From an uncultured Acetatifactor sp. (GTDB lineage: Bacteria; Bacillota; Clostridia; Lachnospirales; Lachnospiraceae): DNA of 64,000 nt. The notes under the pieces were generated by a model. That model did not search any database and had not been told where the DNA came from. It saw only the letters and a program-made list of their open reading frames with translations. The stretch covers positions 62,001 to 126,000 of the forward strand of contig CAJUAB010000009.1 of NCBI GenBank assembly GCA_910583845.1. Reading direction: 5' to 3'. The translations under genes were made by a program, and so were the position numbers. Within the stretch, counting starts at the first letter, position 1, and every line of letters starts with the position of its first letter. Below, piece by piece: positions 31,700-40,059 of the stretch.

Positions 31700-33625
31700 A
31701 TGCTGAAAACCTTTATGAAATATACCATTGTGATTATGATTACGGCGAGTCTGCTGATTCTGTCCATCAGTTTCGTTCTGAACCTGCATATGATGGAAGC
31801 GCAGCAGCTGGCCTCTTTTCACACAAAGATAGAGCAGGTGATTCACACGCTGGAGAACAATCAGGAAGAACTGCTGCTGATGAATGAAAATCTGGACGAG
31901 GACTATCTCACCCGGGCCAAGGCTGCCGCCTATGTGCTGGACAATCAGCAGGATATGACCATGGATGTGAAGCAGCTCCAGTATCTGGCGGCGCTGCTCA
32001 ATGTGGACGAACTGCATGTGATCGATGAGAACGGAATCATATCCGCCGCTTCCGTATCAAAATATGTGGGCATTGACATGGACGACCACGAGCAGACCAG
32101 GGCGTTTCTGGCGCTGCTGGAGGGGGAAGAAGACGCGTTCCTGATCCAGGACGCCATGCCCAACGCGGCGGAAGGCAGAATCATGAAATATGTGGGTGTG
32201 GCCAGAAGAAGCTGCAAGGGGATCGTACAGGTGGGTTTTGCTCCCACGAGACAGCTGGAGGCGGAGTCGAGAAATACCTATGAGTATATTTTTTCCAGGT
32301 TTCCCACAGACGTGGGGGAGGAGCTGTTTGTGGTTGACAGGGAAAACGGGGCGGTTCTGGGCCATTCCGGCGGGTTGGAGGGAAACTTTGACGCGGAATG
32401 CTACCAGCTGGACCGGCTGCTGGACGGGGAGAAAGGCATATATCGGCAGGGCAGGAGCGGCGGAGAGATGTATGTGGTGAGCAGGCTCTACGGCAATGTG
32501 CTGATCTGCGCGGCGCAGCCGGGAAATGTTCTGCGGCAGAAGCTGGCAAAGAATACCATAAGCACTTTTCTGTATCTGCTGTTCGTGGAGGTGGCAGTGA
32601 TTTTCCTGTTGTATTATCTGGTAAAACGGAAGGTGACGGACGGGATTCATGATATCATCGGGAATCTGACCGCTATCACCAGGGGAAATCTGGACACGGC
32701 GGTCTGCGTGGGGGGAAACCGGGAATTTGAGGAACTGAGCAGGGGAATCAACGCCATGGTCAGGAGTCTTGTGAACAGTTCCGACCGCATATCCGCCATC
32801 ATCGAGATCAGCGGGATTCCCCTGGCGGCTTTTGAGTATCAGAGCGGAAAGAAACCCGTGTTCGTCACCTCCGGATTCCGGGAGATCATGGAGATCCCCG
32901 ACAGTACGGCGGCCGTTCTCTGCGGCAATTCAGCCGGCTTCGGGGAGTATATTCATTGCATCACGGCGAATCCCATAGAGGGAGAGAAGGATGTCTTTCA
33001 GATCAGCCGGGAGAGGTATGTGCGGATACATATGTCGGAGAAACCCGAAAGATGCATCGGCGTCATAACCGATGTGTCCCGGGATGTGCTGGAAAGACAG
33101 CGGATGCAGTATGAAAATACCCACGATGCGCTCACGGGTCTTTTCCAGTATCCGTATTTCCGGCAGCGGGCGGGGGAAATCCTTCGGGATATGCCTCCGG
33201 GGGAGGTCTGCGCTGTGGCCATGCTGGACCTGGATCATTTCAAGTCGGTCAATGACACATACGGGCACAACGCGGGGGATCTGTATCTGCGGGGATTTTC
33301 CGCAGTCATGCAGTCCATGCCGGAAGACCATTTCCTGACGGCCCGGCGTTCCGGGGACGAGTTCTGCATGATGATTTACGGATGCGAGGACAAGGGCCGG
33401 ATTATCAGTTTTCTGAACCTCTTTTATGAAGCGCTGGGAAAAAACCAGGTCAGTCTCACTGACACGCACTCCCGGACTGTGAGCGCTTCCTGCGGATTTG
33501 CCTGGACCGCGGACGCGGGATCGGCCATTTCCGAGCTTCTGGCCCGGGCGGACGAGGCGCTTTATGAGATGAAGAGAGGAAAAAGGGGATCTTATGTGGA
33601 ATATGGGACGGCGGAGGCGCTATAG
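31700..33625 (+). CDS. Membrane-bound diguanylate cyclase with extracellular sensor
   Basis: A 641-residue signalling protein. A membrane helix (7-28), an extracellular Cache-like domain (about 30-280), a second helix (285-305), a HAMP-like region (to about 360), a PAS-like region (370-460) and a GGDEF domain (about 470-635). The active-site motif is SGDEF, with an intact metal/substrate segment (AMLDLDHFKSVNDTYGHNAGD), so c-di-GMP synthesis is expected. No RxxD inhibitory site is seen at the usual position. Last gene of the LytTR/GHKL operon, ending at a strong terminator. Confidence 0.88.
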   Translation: MLKTFMKYTIVIMITASLLILSISFVLNLHMMEAQQLASFHTKIEQVIHTLENNQEELLLMNENLDEDYLTRAKAAAYVLDNQQDMTMDVKQLQYLAALLNVDELHVIDENGIISAASVSKYVGIDMDDHEQTRAFLALLEGEEDAFLIQDAMPNAAEGRIMKYVGVARRSCKGIVQVGFAPTRQLEAESRNTYEYIFSRFPTDVGEELFVVDRENGAVLGHSGGLEGNFDAECYQLDRLLDGEKGIYRQGRSGGEMYVVSRLYGNVLICAAQPGNVLRQKLAKNTISTFLYLLFVEVAVIFLLYYLVKRKVTDGIHDIIGNLTAITRGNLDTAVCVGGNREFEELSRGINAMVRSLVNSSDRISAIIEISGIPLAAFEYQSGKKPVFVTSGFREIMEIPDSTAAVLCGNSAGFGEYIHCITANPIEGEKDVFQISRERYVRIHMSEKPERCIGVITDVSRDVLERQRMQYENTHDALTGLFQYPYFRQRAGEILRDMPPGEVCAVAMLDLDHFKSVNDTYGHNAGDLYLRGFSAVMQSMPEDHFLTARRSGDEFCMMIYGCEDKGRIISFLNLFYEALGKNQVSLTDTHSRTVSASCGFAWTADAGSAISELLARADEALYEMKRGKRGSYVEYGTAEAL

Positions 33626-33641
33626 TAGAAAGGCGATGGTG

Positions 33642-33671
33642 AAAGCCCCGGGGTTATCCCGGGGCTTTTTT
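33642..33671 (+). terminator. Terminator after the diguanylate cyclase gene
   Basis: An 11-bp stem AAAGCCCCGGG / CCCGGGGCTTT with a 5-nt loop and a T run. Confidence 0.9.
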
Positions 33672-33944
33672 TGGCTGGTGCGCCTGCCATTCCCCCGCCA
33701 CCCGCAGAGAACGTTTTGCGGGTGCTTACGGAAAATGGGTCATAAGGAATACAAGATGAAAAAAGAAAAATCAGGTAAAACGGGTTCCCAGGAAATGACT
33801 TTCCATGATATAATATACGAAATGTTCGGCAATTCAACTACTTGAGGTCCATGTAGTCTGCCGTTACACCCGGCCCGCGGGCAGGGACTATGACCGGGCG
33901 GCGGCAAATGCCTGTTACACAACGCGGTAGAAAGGAGAGAGAGT
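33672..33944 (+). promoter_or_regulatory. Promoter and leader of the DUF1538/PII operon
   Basis: A TATAAT (33809-33814) with TTCCCA (33785-33790) 18 bp upstream is the likely promoter. The leader of about 120 nt has several GC-rich complementary stretches (for example CCCGGCCCGCGGGCAGGG around 33870) but fits no RNA class I recognise. A short open frame (MGHKEYKMKK..., from 33734) overlaps the promoter and has a poor ribosome site, so I do not call it. Confidence 0.45.
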
Positions 33945-35486
33945 TTGAACCCTAAATTAAGAGAGAAAACCATGGAATCTCTTTCAGCGGTACTTCCGAT
34001 TACAGGAATCGTGCTGCTCATAAGCGTTTTTCTGGTGCCGATGGAATTGGGCAGTCTGGTTATGTTTGTGGTCGGCGCCGTCATGCTGATTCTGGGAATG
34101 GGCTTTTTCCAGCTGGGGGCGGAGATGGCCATGACTCCCATCGGGGAGGGCATAGGTGTCCAGATTTCCAGGACCCGCAGCATTGTGTTGGTACTCCTCA
34201 CAGGTTTTGTCATGGGGGCTATTATCACCATATCGGAACCGGATCTGCAAGTGCTGGCGCAGCAGGTGCCCTCCGTGCCTAATCAGGTATTGATTCTGAC
34301 CGTTGCCGTGGGCGTGGGCCTGTTTCTGGCGCTGGCCATTGTGCGTATCAAGTTTCAGGTTGACCTGTCCAAGATGCTGATGATCCTCTATGCTCTGCTG
34401 ATCGGCGCTTCCTTTTTGGTGCCCGGGGACTTTCTGGCGGTGGCCTTTGACTCCGGCGGCGTCACCACCGGCCCCATGACAGTGCCCTTTATCATGGCCA
34501 TGGGTATCGGCCTGGCCTCCCGGCGGACAGATAAAAATTCGGCCAGTGACAGTTTCGGTCTGGTGGCGCTCTCCAGCATCGGCCCCATCCTGGCGGTGCT
34601 GGTTCTGGGATGTTTTTATAAGCCCACTGAGGCGCTGTACTTATCGGGCGATGTGGCGGCGGTAGAGACCACGAGAGATGTGGTCAGGGTGTTCGGAGTC
34701 AGCATTCCCACCTACGCGCGGGAGGTTCTGATTTCTCTTCTGCCCATTGCCGCCGTATTTGTCATTTTTCAGCTGTTCACCCGCCGCTACCACAGAAGGC
34801 AGTTGAAACGTATCGCCGTGGGTCTGGTTTACACTTACATGGGCCTGGTGCTGTTTCTCTGCGGGGTAAATGTGGGATTTGCGCCGGTGGGGTCCTTTCT
34901 GGGAGAGGAACTGGCATCGCTGATGTTCAACTGGATTCTGGTCCCCATCGGCATGTTGATCGGTTATTACATAGTGAAGGCGGAGCCGGCGATCCAGGTA
35001 CTCAACCACCAGGTGGAAAATGTGACGGACGGCGCGGTCTCGGTGAAGGCCATGAACCGCTGTATGTCTATAGGCGTGGCGATCAGCGTGGGCCTTGCCA
35101 TGACGCGGGTGCTCACAGGGCTTTCCATCGCGTGGATCATCATACCCGGTTATCTGATCGCTCTGGTGCTTTCACGCTTTGTGCCGAAAATTTTTGTGGG
35201 TATCGCCTTTGACTCCGGCGGAGTGGCCAGCGGGCCCATGACCTCCACCTTTCTGCTGCCCCTCAGCATCGGCACCTGCCAGGCTCTGGGAGGAAACCTG
35301 ATGACGGATGCCTTCGGTGTGGTGGCGCTGGTGGCGCTCACGCCCCTTATCGCCATACAGATCATGGGGATTGTGTATCAGGTCAAAACCAGGGCCATGC
35401 AGGAAAAAGCGCTTCAGAACGCAGCGCTTATGGATGACTGTGATGAAATTATTGATCTGGAGGAACTGTCCGGGAAAAATATTTGA
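33945..35486 (+). CDS. DUF1538 family integral membrane protein
   Basis: A 513-residue protein with about 12-14 membrane segments in two homologous halves. Each half bears the signature AFDSGGV(T/A)(T/S)GPM (near residues 165 and 420), followed by a D-(S/A)-FG-VAL segment. The duplicated, probably inverted, layout looks like a transporter or channel, but the substrate is unknown. A TTG start at 33945 lies seven bases after AAAGGAG; the first in-frame ATG is nine codons later. The PII-like gene follows by 54 bp, so activity is probably controlled by that protein. Confidence 0.85.
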   Translation: MNPKLREKTMESLSAVLPITGIVLLISVFLVPMELGSLVMFVVGAVMLILGMGFFQLGAEMAMTPIGEGIGVQISRTRSIVLVLLTGFVMGAIITISEPDLQVLAQQVPSVPNQVLILTVAVGVGLFLALAIVRIKFQVDLSKMLMILYALLIGASFLVPGDFLAVAFDSGGVTTGPMTVPFIMAMGIGLASRRTDKNSASDSFGLVALSSIGPILAVLVLGCFYKPTEALYLSGDVAAVETTRDVVRVFGVSIPTYAREVLISLLPIAAVFVIFQLFTRRYHRRQLKRIAVGLVYTYMGLVLFLCGVNVGFAPVGSFLGEELASLMFNWILVPIGMLIGYYIVKAEPAIQVLNHQVENVTDGAVSVKAMNRCMSIGVAISVGLAMTRVLTGLSIAWIIIPGYLIALVLSRFVPKIFVGIAFDSGGVASGPMTSTFLLPLSIGTCQALGGNLMTDAFGVVALVALTPLIAIQIMGIVYQVKTRAMQEKALQNAALMDDCDEIIDLEELSGKNI

Positions 35487-35540
35487 GTGTGGATATGGTT
35501 TACTGTATAGGCCCGCCCTGGCGGGCGAATGGAGGATTGC

Positions 35541-36233
35541 ATGGATAATCAGGAAAAAAATCTGTCCTTTCAGCTGCTTGTGCTGATTACCAATCCCAAG
35601 CTGGCGGATAAGGCGACAAAGATCTTCCGAAAGAGCACACTGCCGGTCCAGTACAGGCTGAACGCCGAAGGTACGGCTTCCAGCGAGATCATGGATATGC
35701 TGGGTCTGGGCAGTACAGACAAATGCGTTCTGATCAGCGCACTGCCCCGACAGCTGGGAGATGCCATGCTCGGCAGGCTGCGGTCCGAGCTGCGTCTGGG
35801 AGCGGTGAACAGCGGCATTGCCTTTACCGTATCCTTGAGCAGCCTGAACAAACTGCTCCTGCGCATGCTGGTAAAGAGTGAGGAAGAAAGTACGCTTCAT
35901 AACATCAGAAAGGGTGGAAATATTATGGCTGACACAAAATATGTACTGATTGCGGCCACCGTCAACATCGGTTTCAGCGGGGATGTCATGGACGCGGCCA
36001 AGGCAGCCGGGGCCGGGGGCGGAACCGTGATACACAGCAGATGGATCGGGAACGAGGAGGCAGCTGCTTCCTGGGGACTGAGCATGCAGGAGGAGAAAGA
36101 GATTGTTCTCATCCTGGCTGAGGCGGAGAAGAAAGTGGAGATCATGAGCAGAATCAGCGAGAAATGCGGCATGCGCAGTGAGGCCAAGGGTCTGGTGATG
36201 GCGCTGCCCATCGACGCCGTGATGGGCCTGTAA
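35541..36233 (+). CDS. Tandem PII-like regulatory protein
   Basis: A 230-residue cytoplasmic protein that appears to consist of two PII/ferredoxin-like repeats: about residues 8-110 (FQLLVLITNPKLADKATKI onward) and 130-230 (KYVLIAATVNIGFSGDVMDAAKAAG, ending ALPIDAVMGL). The second half has a glycine-rich turn (GAGGGTVIHSR) where PII proteins bind nucleotide. PII-like proteins usually sense nucleotides and regulate a membrane partner; here the DUF1538 protein is the obvious candidate. Start at ATG 35541 after GGAGG; the ATG at 35529 lacks a site. It ends one base from being back to back with the minus-strand ferredoxin gene. Confidence 0.68.
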   Translation: MDNQEKNLSFQLLVLITNPKLADKATKIFRKSTLPVQYRLNAEGTASSEIMDMLGLGSTDKCVLISALPRQLGDAMLGRLRSELRLGAVNSGIAFTVSLSSLNKLLLRMLVKSEEESTLHNIRKGGNIMADTKYVLIAATVNIGFSGDVMDAAKAAGAGGGTVIHSRWIGNEEAAASWGLSMQEEKEIVLILAEAEKKVEIMSRISEKCGMRSEAKGLVMALPIDAVMGL

Positions 36234-37073
36234 TCAATTTCCGCGCCTGCCGGAAGTGAAGGACAGGCAGTTCCCCGGGCAGGCTTCTATGCATTTCCCG
36301 CAGCGTATACACTCCGGGGAGCGGGAGATCCCGCTGACGGAAAGCGCCACCGGACATGCCCTCTCACAGGCTCCGCAGGAGGTACAGCCTTGTTTTTCCC
36401 AGTGGACCTGCACCAGGCTGAAACGGTTGAACAGGCCGTAGATCGCGCCCAGGGGGCAGAGATACTGACAAAAGGGGCGGTATACCTTCACGGAGAGAAG
36501 CAGGAGAACCAGTAAGATGCCCAGTTTCCACAAAAACAGCCCTCCGGCCTGTCCGCGGAGAGAGGCGTTGGATGCCAGCAGCGGAATCGCGCCGAACAAT
36601 GTGCCGGAGGGGCAGATGTACTTGCAGAATGCCGGAACTTTGGCAAATCCGCCGAAAAGAAAAGCGGAGCCGATACCTGCAAAGAGGACCAGAACCACAT
36701 ACTTTCCATATTTCAAAATGCGGTGCAATGGCAGCGTCTTTCTCTTGCGCAGGACGGGAATTTTGTGCAGCAGGTCCTGGGCCAGTCCAAAGGGACAAAG
36801 CCATCCACAGACAAAGCGTCCCAGAAGACTGCCCACCAGAAAGAAAAATCCCAGCATTCCGAAGGGAATCCGAAAGCCCCTCTGGTTCAGCAGAGCCTGC
36901 AGCGCTCCCAGAGGGCAGGAGGCGATGGCACCGGGGCAGGAATAGCAGTTCAGTCCCGGCACACAGGCGTATTTTAATGCGCCCTGATAGATTTTTCCGT
37001 TCAGATAGCCATAGACATATCCGTTTGTGAGTATTGTAAAAATCAGCTGTACTGCCAGCCGTATTCTTTTCAT
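36234..37073 (-). CDS. Membrane polyferredoxin (NapH/CcoG-like 4Fe-4S protein)
   Basis: A 279-residue protein with about five membrane segments and many cysteine motifs: CYSCPGAIASCP, CGWLCPFG, CKYICPSG, CQYLCPLG, then two classical 4Fe-4S motifs (CTSCGACERACP and CIRCGKCIEACP) at the C-terminus. Such proteins pass electrons across or along the membrane. It is the last gene of a three-gene minus-strand operon with a TlpA-like thioredoxin and a CXXC mini-protein, which suggests electron supply to an extracytoplasmic thiol relay. The role is inferred from context. Confidence 0.85.
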   Translation of the reverse strand: MKRIRLAVQLIFTILTNGYVYGYLNGKIYQGALKYACVPGLNCYSCPGAIASCPLGALQALLNQRGFRIPFGMLGFFFLVGSLLGRFVCGWLCPFGLAQDLLHKIPVLRKRKTLPLHRILKYGKYVVLVLFAGIGSAFLFGGFAKVPAFCKYICPSGTLFGAIPLLASNASLRGQAGGLFLWKLGILLVLLLLSVKVYRPFCQYLCPLGAIYGLFNRFSLVQVHWEKQGCTSCGACERACPVALSVSGISRSPECIRCGKCIEACPGNCLSFTSGRRGN

Positions 37074-37104
37074 AGCTTCCTCCGCCCCGATTATATAAGA
37101 AGAA

Positions 37105-37257
37105 TTATCCGATCCCGATACACTCCATACAGATCATCACTGCTTTTTTCCATATTATGGCAAACTGTCCCTGAAGGATGCCTATGACCAGGAACAGGAT
37201 TCCTAAAAACGCGCCTCCCAGCCAGGCGGGGAGCTTATTCTTTTTCCAGAAGCCCAT
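37105..37257 (-). CDS. CD1871A-family CXXC mini-protein
   Basis: A 50-residue protein with one membrane helix (about 10-30) and the C-terminal motif ICMECIGIG, the hallmark of the CD1871A family of short CXXC proteins. The ATG lies inside the end of the tlpA-like gene (23-bp overlap), with GGAGG nine bases upstream, so translation is coupled. It sits between the thioredoxin and polyferredoxin genes, and probably carries electrons or holds a cluster/thiol pair between them. It is easily missed because of its length. Confidence 0.8.
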   Translation of the reverse strand: MGFWKKNKLPAWLGGAFLGILFLVIGILQGQFAIIWKKAVMICMECIGIG

Positions 37258-37825
37258 TGATCTTTTCCTCCCACGCTGATTTCTTCATGGAGCCTACCAC
37301 CGTGTCCAGAATAACGCCGTTTTCGTCTATAAAGAAGGAGGTGGGAACGGCGGCAACATCCGTGAGAAGCGCGTAGTACAGCGACTCGTTCAGCAGCAGG
37401 TGGGGATAATCCGCGCCGGTCTGCTCCACCAGGTCTGTCACGTAATCCAGAGTCTTCTGATCGGACCCCTCCATTACATCGCTGACGACTCCCACGATCC
37501 GGAACTCATCAGCCCCGTATTCGCCGGCCAGTTCTCCCAGATCCGGCATCTCCCTCAGACAGGGATTGCAGTAAGTTGCCCATACATTGATCATGGTGAG
37601 CCGGGTCTCAGAAAAGATATCGGAGGAAACCGTATTGCCCTCCATGTCCCGGGCCTCGAAGGCCACGGACACTGTGGATTCCCCGCTTTCAGGGGACAAT
37701 CCGTCCTCCGCTTCCCCCGCGGGAATGCTTTCCGTATGATTCCGGGCCGGTATGTTGGCACAAGCGCCCAGAAAAAGCAAGGACGCGGCCAGCAGGGGCG
37801 CGCAGCATTTATACATTTTTTTCAT
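37235..37825 (-). CDS. TlpA-like thioredoxin lipoprotein
   Basis: A 196-residue extracytoplasmic thioredoxin. A signal peptide ends in a lipobox (FLGAC), then an acidic spacer, then a thioredoxin fold with active site ATYCNPCLREMP and the cis-Pro segment AAVPTSFFIDENG. Start at ATG 37825 (MKKMYK) after GGAGGG. First gene of the operon with the CXXC mini-protein and polyferredoxin. Likely role: reduction of disulphides or haem/methionine repair outside the membrane. Its promoter is at 37952-37980. Confidence 0.87.
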   Translation of the reverse strand: MKKMYKCCAPLLAASLLFLGACANIPARNHTESIPAGEAEDGLSPESGESTVSVAFEARDMEGNTVSSDIFSETRLTMINVWATYCNPCLREMPDLGELAGEYGADEFRIVGVVSDVMEGSDQKTLDYVTDLVEQTGADYPHLLLNESLYYALLTDVAAVPTSFFIDENGVILDTVVGSMKKSAWEEKINGLLEKE

Positions 37826-37951
37826 CGTTTTCCCTCCGTCCAGACTGCTCTGTCTCTGAAAGAGCACACTTCCGATAAGCCATATGACAGGAGGCAAAAG
37901 CCTCTTCCTGCCATCGAACGCGGCGCAAAAAGCGCATTTCCGATAAGGCAT

Positions 37952-37980
37952 ATTATACACAATGTAAAGGGGTTACACAA
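37952..37980 (-). promoter_or_regulatory. Promoter of the TlpA redox operon
   Basis: On the minus strand TTGTGT (37975-37980) and TATAAT (37952-37957) are 17 bp apart, about 120 bp before the start codon. Confidence 0.6.
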
Positions 37981-38022
37981 CAGATATTTTTGGCCCCCAG
38001 AAAGCGACGGCAGAATTGCCCC

Positions 38023-38051
38023 TTGCTCTGTGATACAGAATGTGTTATAGT
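38023..38051 (+). promoter_or_regulatory. Promoter of the aspS leader transcript
   Basis: TTGCTC (38023-38028) and TATAGT (38046-38051) with 17 bp spacing. The start would be near 38058, over 500 nt before aspS. Confidence 0.55.
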
Positions 38052-38057
38052 AAACCG

Positions 38058-38400
38058 TATCAGAGGTTGTTTCGTCCGCCCCTTGGGACAATGCGGGGAT
38101 GATTGATTTTTATTGGGAATGAGGACGGAACAGCGGGGAGTTGCGGCGTACATTTGCAATCAGGCATTGTGCGCGGCAGTGTTGGAGCATGTTTAAAACA
38201 TAAAGGATACGAGGAAAGAGGAACGGGATGCAATACCGGATTTTTGAAGTAACCGAGAACAGGGACGACGATAGATAGCGCTTGTAGCTGTGGAGACATG
38301 GGTACAAGCGCTGCGTGTGTTGTACCTGTGCGGAGAGGAACAGATCAGGCCTGAGAAAATCGCGGGATACCCGTGATGGTAATAGGGGAATCGGCAGAGA
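38058..38400 (+). ncRNA. Long structured leader upstream of aspS, class unknown
   Basis: About 340 nt without a credible coding frame. It holds mutually exclusive hairpins: AGCGCTTGTA (38277-38286) can pair with TACAAGCGCT (38303-38312), while GGTACAA (38301-38307) can instead pair with TTGTACC (38320-38326). Another small hairpin is CGGGATACCCG near 38363. It ends in a terminator (38401-38449). The layout fits a riboregulator, but I cannot find the T-box UGGN bulge or other known signature. Confidence 0.5.
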
Positions 38401-38449
38401 GATCAATACCGCATTGGTGAGAGATTACGAATGTGGTATTGGTCTTTTT
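38401..38449 (+). terminator. Attenuator-type terminator ahead of aspS
   Basis: 15-bp arms (38401-38415 and 38430-38444), with a couple of G-T/A-C mismatches, followed by five T. It stands 135 bp before the aspS start, so transcription must pass it to express the synthetase. Confidence 0.78.
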
Positions 38450-38499
38450 GTATGCAAAAAATCCGTGCCCGCATGAGCGGTGCGAAAGGGGGTGATCCC

Positions 38500-38559
38500 A
38501 TGGGACATTGTGACGATGCCCGCATGGATGAAATGCACGGCGCGAGGAAAAACAGATAA
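38500..38559 (+). CDS. Possible 19-residue leader peptide upstream of aspS
   Basis: The sequence AAAGGGGGTGATCCC gives an almost perfect ribosome binding site before the ATG at 38500. The 19-residue frame (MGHCDDARMDEMHGARKNR) contains three Asp and one Asn. It lies between the attenuator and the aspS start, with 24 bp to the next ATG. It may tune translation of the downstream aspartyl-tRNA synthetase, or may be chance. Confidence 0.35.
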   Translation: MGHCDDARMDEMHGARKNR

Positions 38560-38583
38560 TGTCAGGAAAGGCAGGAATATAGT

Positions 38584-40059
38584 ATGAATGAATTATTGGG
38601 AAAGACAGAAAAGGCAATCCAGGAAACGGCAACGGTAAAAACGGCAGGCGGAGAAACGGCAGGCAGAGAAACGGGGAAAAGGGAAACGGCCCCGGAAGTA
38701 TCCGGATTCTCCCTGGAGGAGATCGGAGGGCTGACAGGAAAAGAAATTCTGATCCACGGCAGCGTCTATAAACTCCGGCGCATGAGCGGCTTCGCCTTTG
38801 TGCTGCTGCGCACCGGCAGGCATGTGATCCAGTGTGTGTACAGCCCGGAGTTTTCGCGGTTTCCCATGGAGGAGCTGGTGGAGGAGAGCTGTGTCCGGCT
38901 CCGGGCCCTGGTGGCACCAGAGGAACGCTCCCGGCTTGGCTGGGAACTGCGTCTGCTGGAGCTCAGGGTGTTGTCCGTTCCGGAATGTCCTATGCCCATT
39001 GTGATCAACCAGAAGAAGGTGAATACTTCCCTGGAGAATCTGCTGGACTTTCGGATGCTGACCCTGCGCAACGAGAAACAGCGCGCCATCTTTAAGATTC
39101 AGGAGGGGATCTGCCAGGGATTTTGCGCGTTTTTGCAAAGTCAACATTTTACGGAGATTCACTCCCCAAAGCTGGTGGAGGCGGGAGCCGAGGGAGGTGC
39201 CAATATCTTCTCGCTGGACTATTTTGGCCGTCAGGCGTATCTGGCACAGAGCCCTCAGTTTTACAAACAGATGATGGTGGGCGTGTATGAGCGGGTCTAT
39301 GAGGTGGGGCCTGTGTTCCGGGCGGAGAAACATGACACTTCCCGGCATCTGAACGAATACACGGGCGTGGACTTTGAGATGGGTTATATAGAGAGCTTCG
39401 AGGAAATCATGGAGATGGAGGAGAGGATGCTGCAGGCGGCGCTCACGGACCTGCGGACCACCTGTGCCGGGGAACTGGAACTGCTGAAGGCGGTCTTGCC
39501 CCGGTTCGCCACAGAGAGCCGGGAGGAGGGACCTGTGGCAGTGCCGCCGCAGCAAAACCAGCTGCCCATGGGACGGATTCCCCGGATTCGCTTCGCGGAG
39601 GCCAAAGCCCTGGTGGCACAGTATTACCACCGGCCCATGGGGGAGAAGGAAGACCTTGAGCCAGAGGAGGAAAATCTGCTGTGTCAGTATATCCGGGCGC
39701 ACTATGGCAGCGCCTTTGTCTTTGTGACCCACTACCCCGAGGCAAAGCGCCCCTTCTACGCCATGGATAACCCGGAAAATCCGGCGGAGACATTGAGCTT
39801 TGACCTGCTCTTCCGGGGGCTGGAGATCACCACCGGAGGACAGCGCGTTCATGGCTATCGGGAGCAGCTGCGGAAGATTGAGCGGCGGGGCATGCATCCG
39901 GAGGAATTTGCCGATTATCTGCTGATGCACCGTCATGGTATGCCGCCTCACGGGGGCCTGGGCCTGGGGCTGGAGCGATTTACCGCCCGGCTGCTGGCTT
40001 ATGAAAATGTGCGGGAAGCCAGTCTGTTCCCCCGGGATATTCACCGGCTTACCCCCTGA
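38584..40059 (+). CDS. aspS: Aspartyl-tRNA synthetase, archaeal/AspRS2 type
   Basis: A 491-residue class II synthetase of the archaeal-like, shorter type found as a second AspRS in some Clostridia, probably charging both tRNA-Asp and tRNA-Asn for transamidation. After a repetitive charged N-terminal extension (residues 1-45, several ETAGRET-like units), an OB-fold anticodon-binding domain follows (ILIHGSVYKLR). The catalytic core has motif 2 (VYEVGPVFRAEKHDTSRHLNEYT) and motif 3 (GGLGLGLERFTARLL). No bacterial GAD insertion. Start taken at ATG 38584; a start further in near the family N-terminus is possible. Confidence 0.85.
   Translation: MNELLGKTEKAIQETATVKTAGGETAGRETGKRETAPEVSGFSLEEIGGLTGKEILIHGSVYKLRRMSGFAFVLLRTGRHVIQCVYSPEFSRFPMEELVEESCVRLRALVAPEERSRLGWELRLLELRVLSVPECPMPIVINQKKVNTSLENLLDFRMLTLRNEKQRAIFKIQEGICQGFCAFLQSQHFTEIHSPKLVEAGAEGGANIFSLDYFGRQAYLAQSPQFYKQMMVGVYERVYEVGPVFRAEKHDTSRHLNEYTGVDFEMGYIESFEEIMEMEERMLQAALTDLRTTCAGELELLKAVLPRFATESREEGPVAVPPQQNQLPMGRIPRIRFAEAKALVAQYYHRPMGEKEDLEPEEENLLCQYIRAHYGSAFVFVTHYPEAKRPFYAMDNPENPAETLSFDLLFRGLEITTGGQRVHGYREQLRKIERRGMHPEEFADYLLMHRHGMPPHGGLGLGLERFTARLLAYENVREASLFPRDIHRLTP

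Noticed and set aside
38110..38400. RNase P RNA, tmRNA, SRP RNA or 6S RNA
   Set aside because: A GAGGAAAG string recalls RNase P, but the flanking conserved blocks are missing; hallmarks of the other RNAs are absent.
38110..38449. T-box riboswitch upstream of aspS
   Set aside because: Position and terminator fit, but the UGGN element and the stem I landmarks could not be found, so I list it as an unclassified leader.
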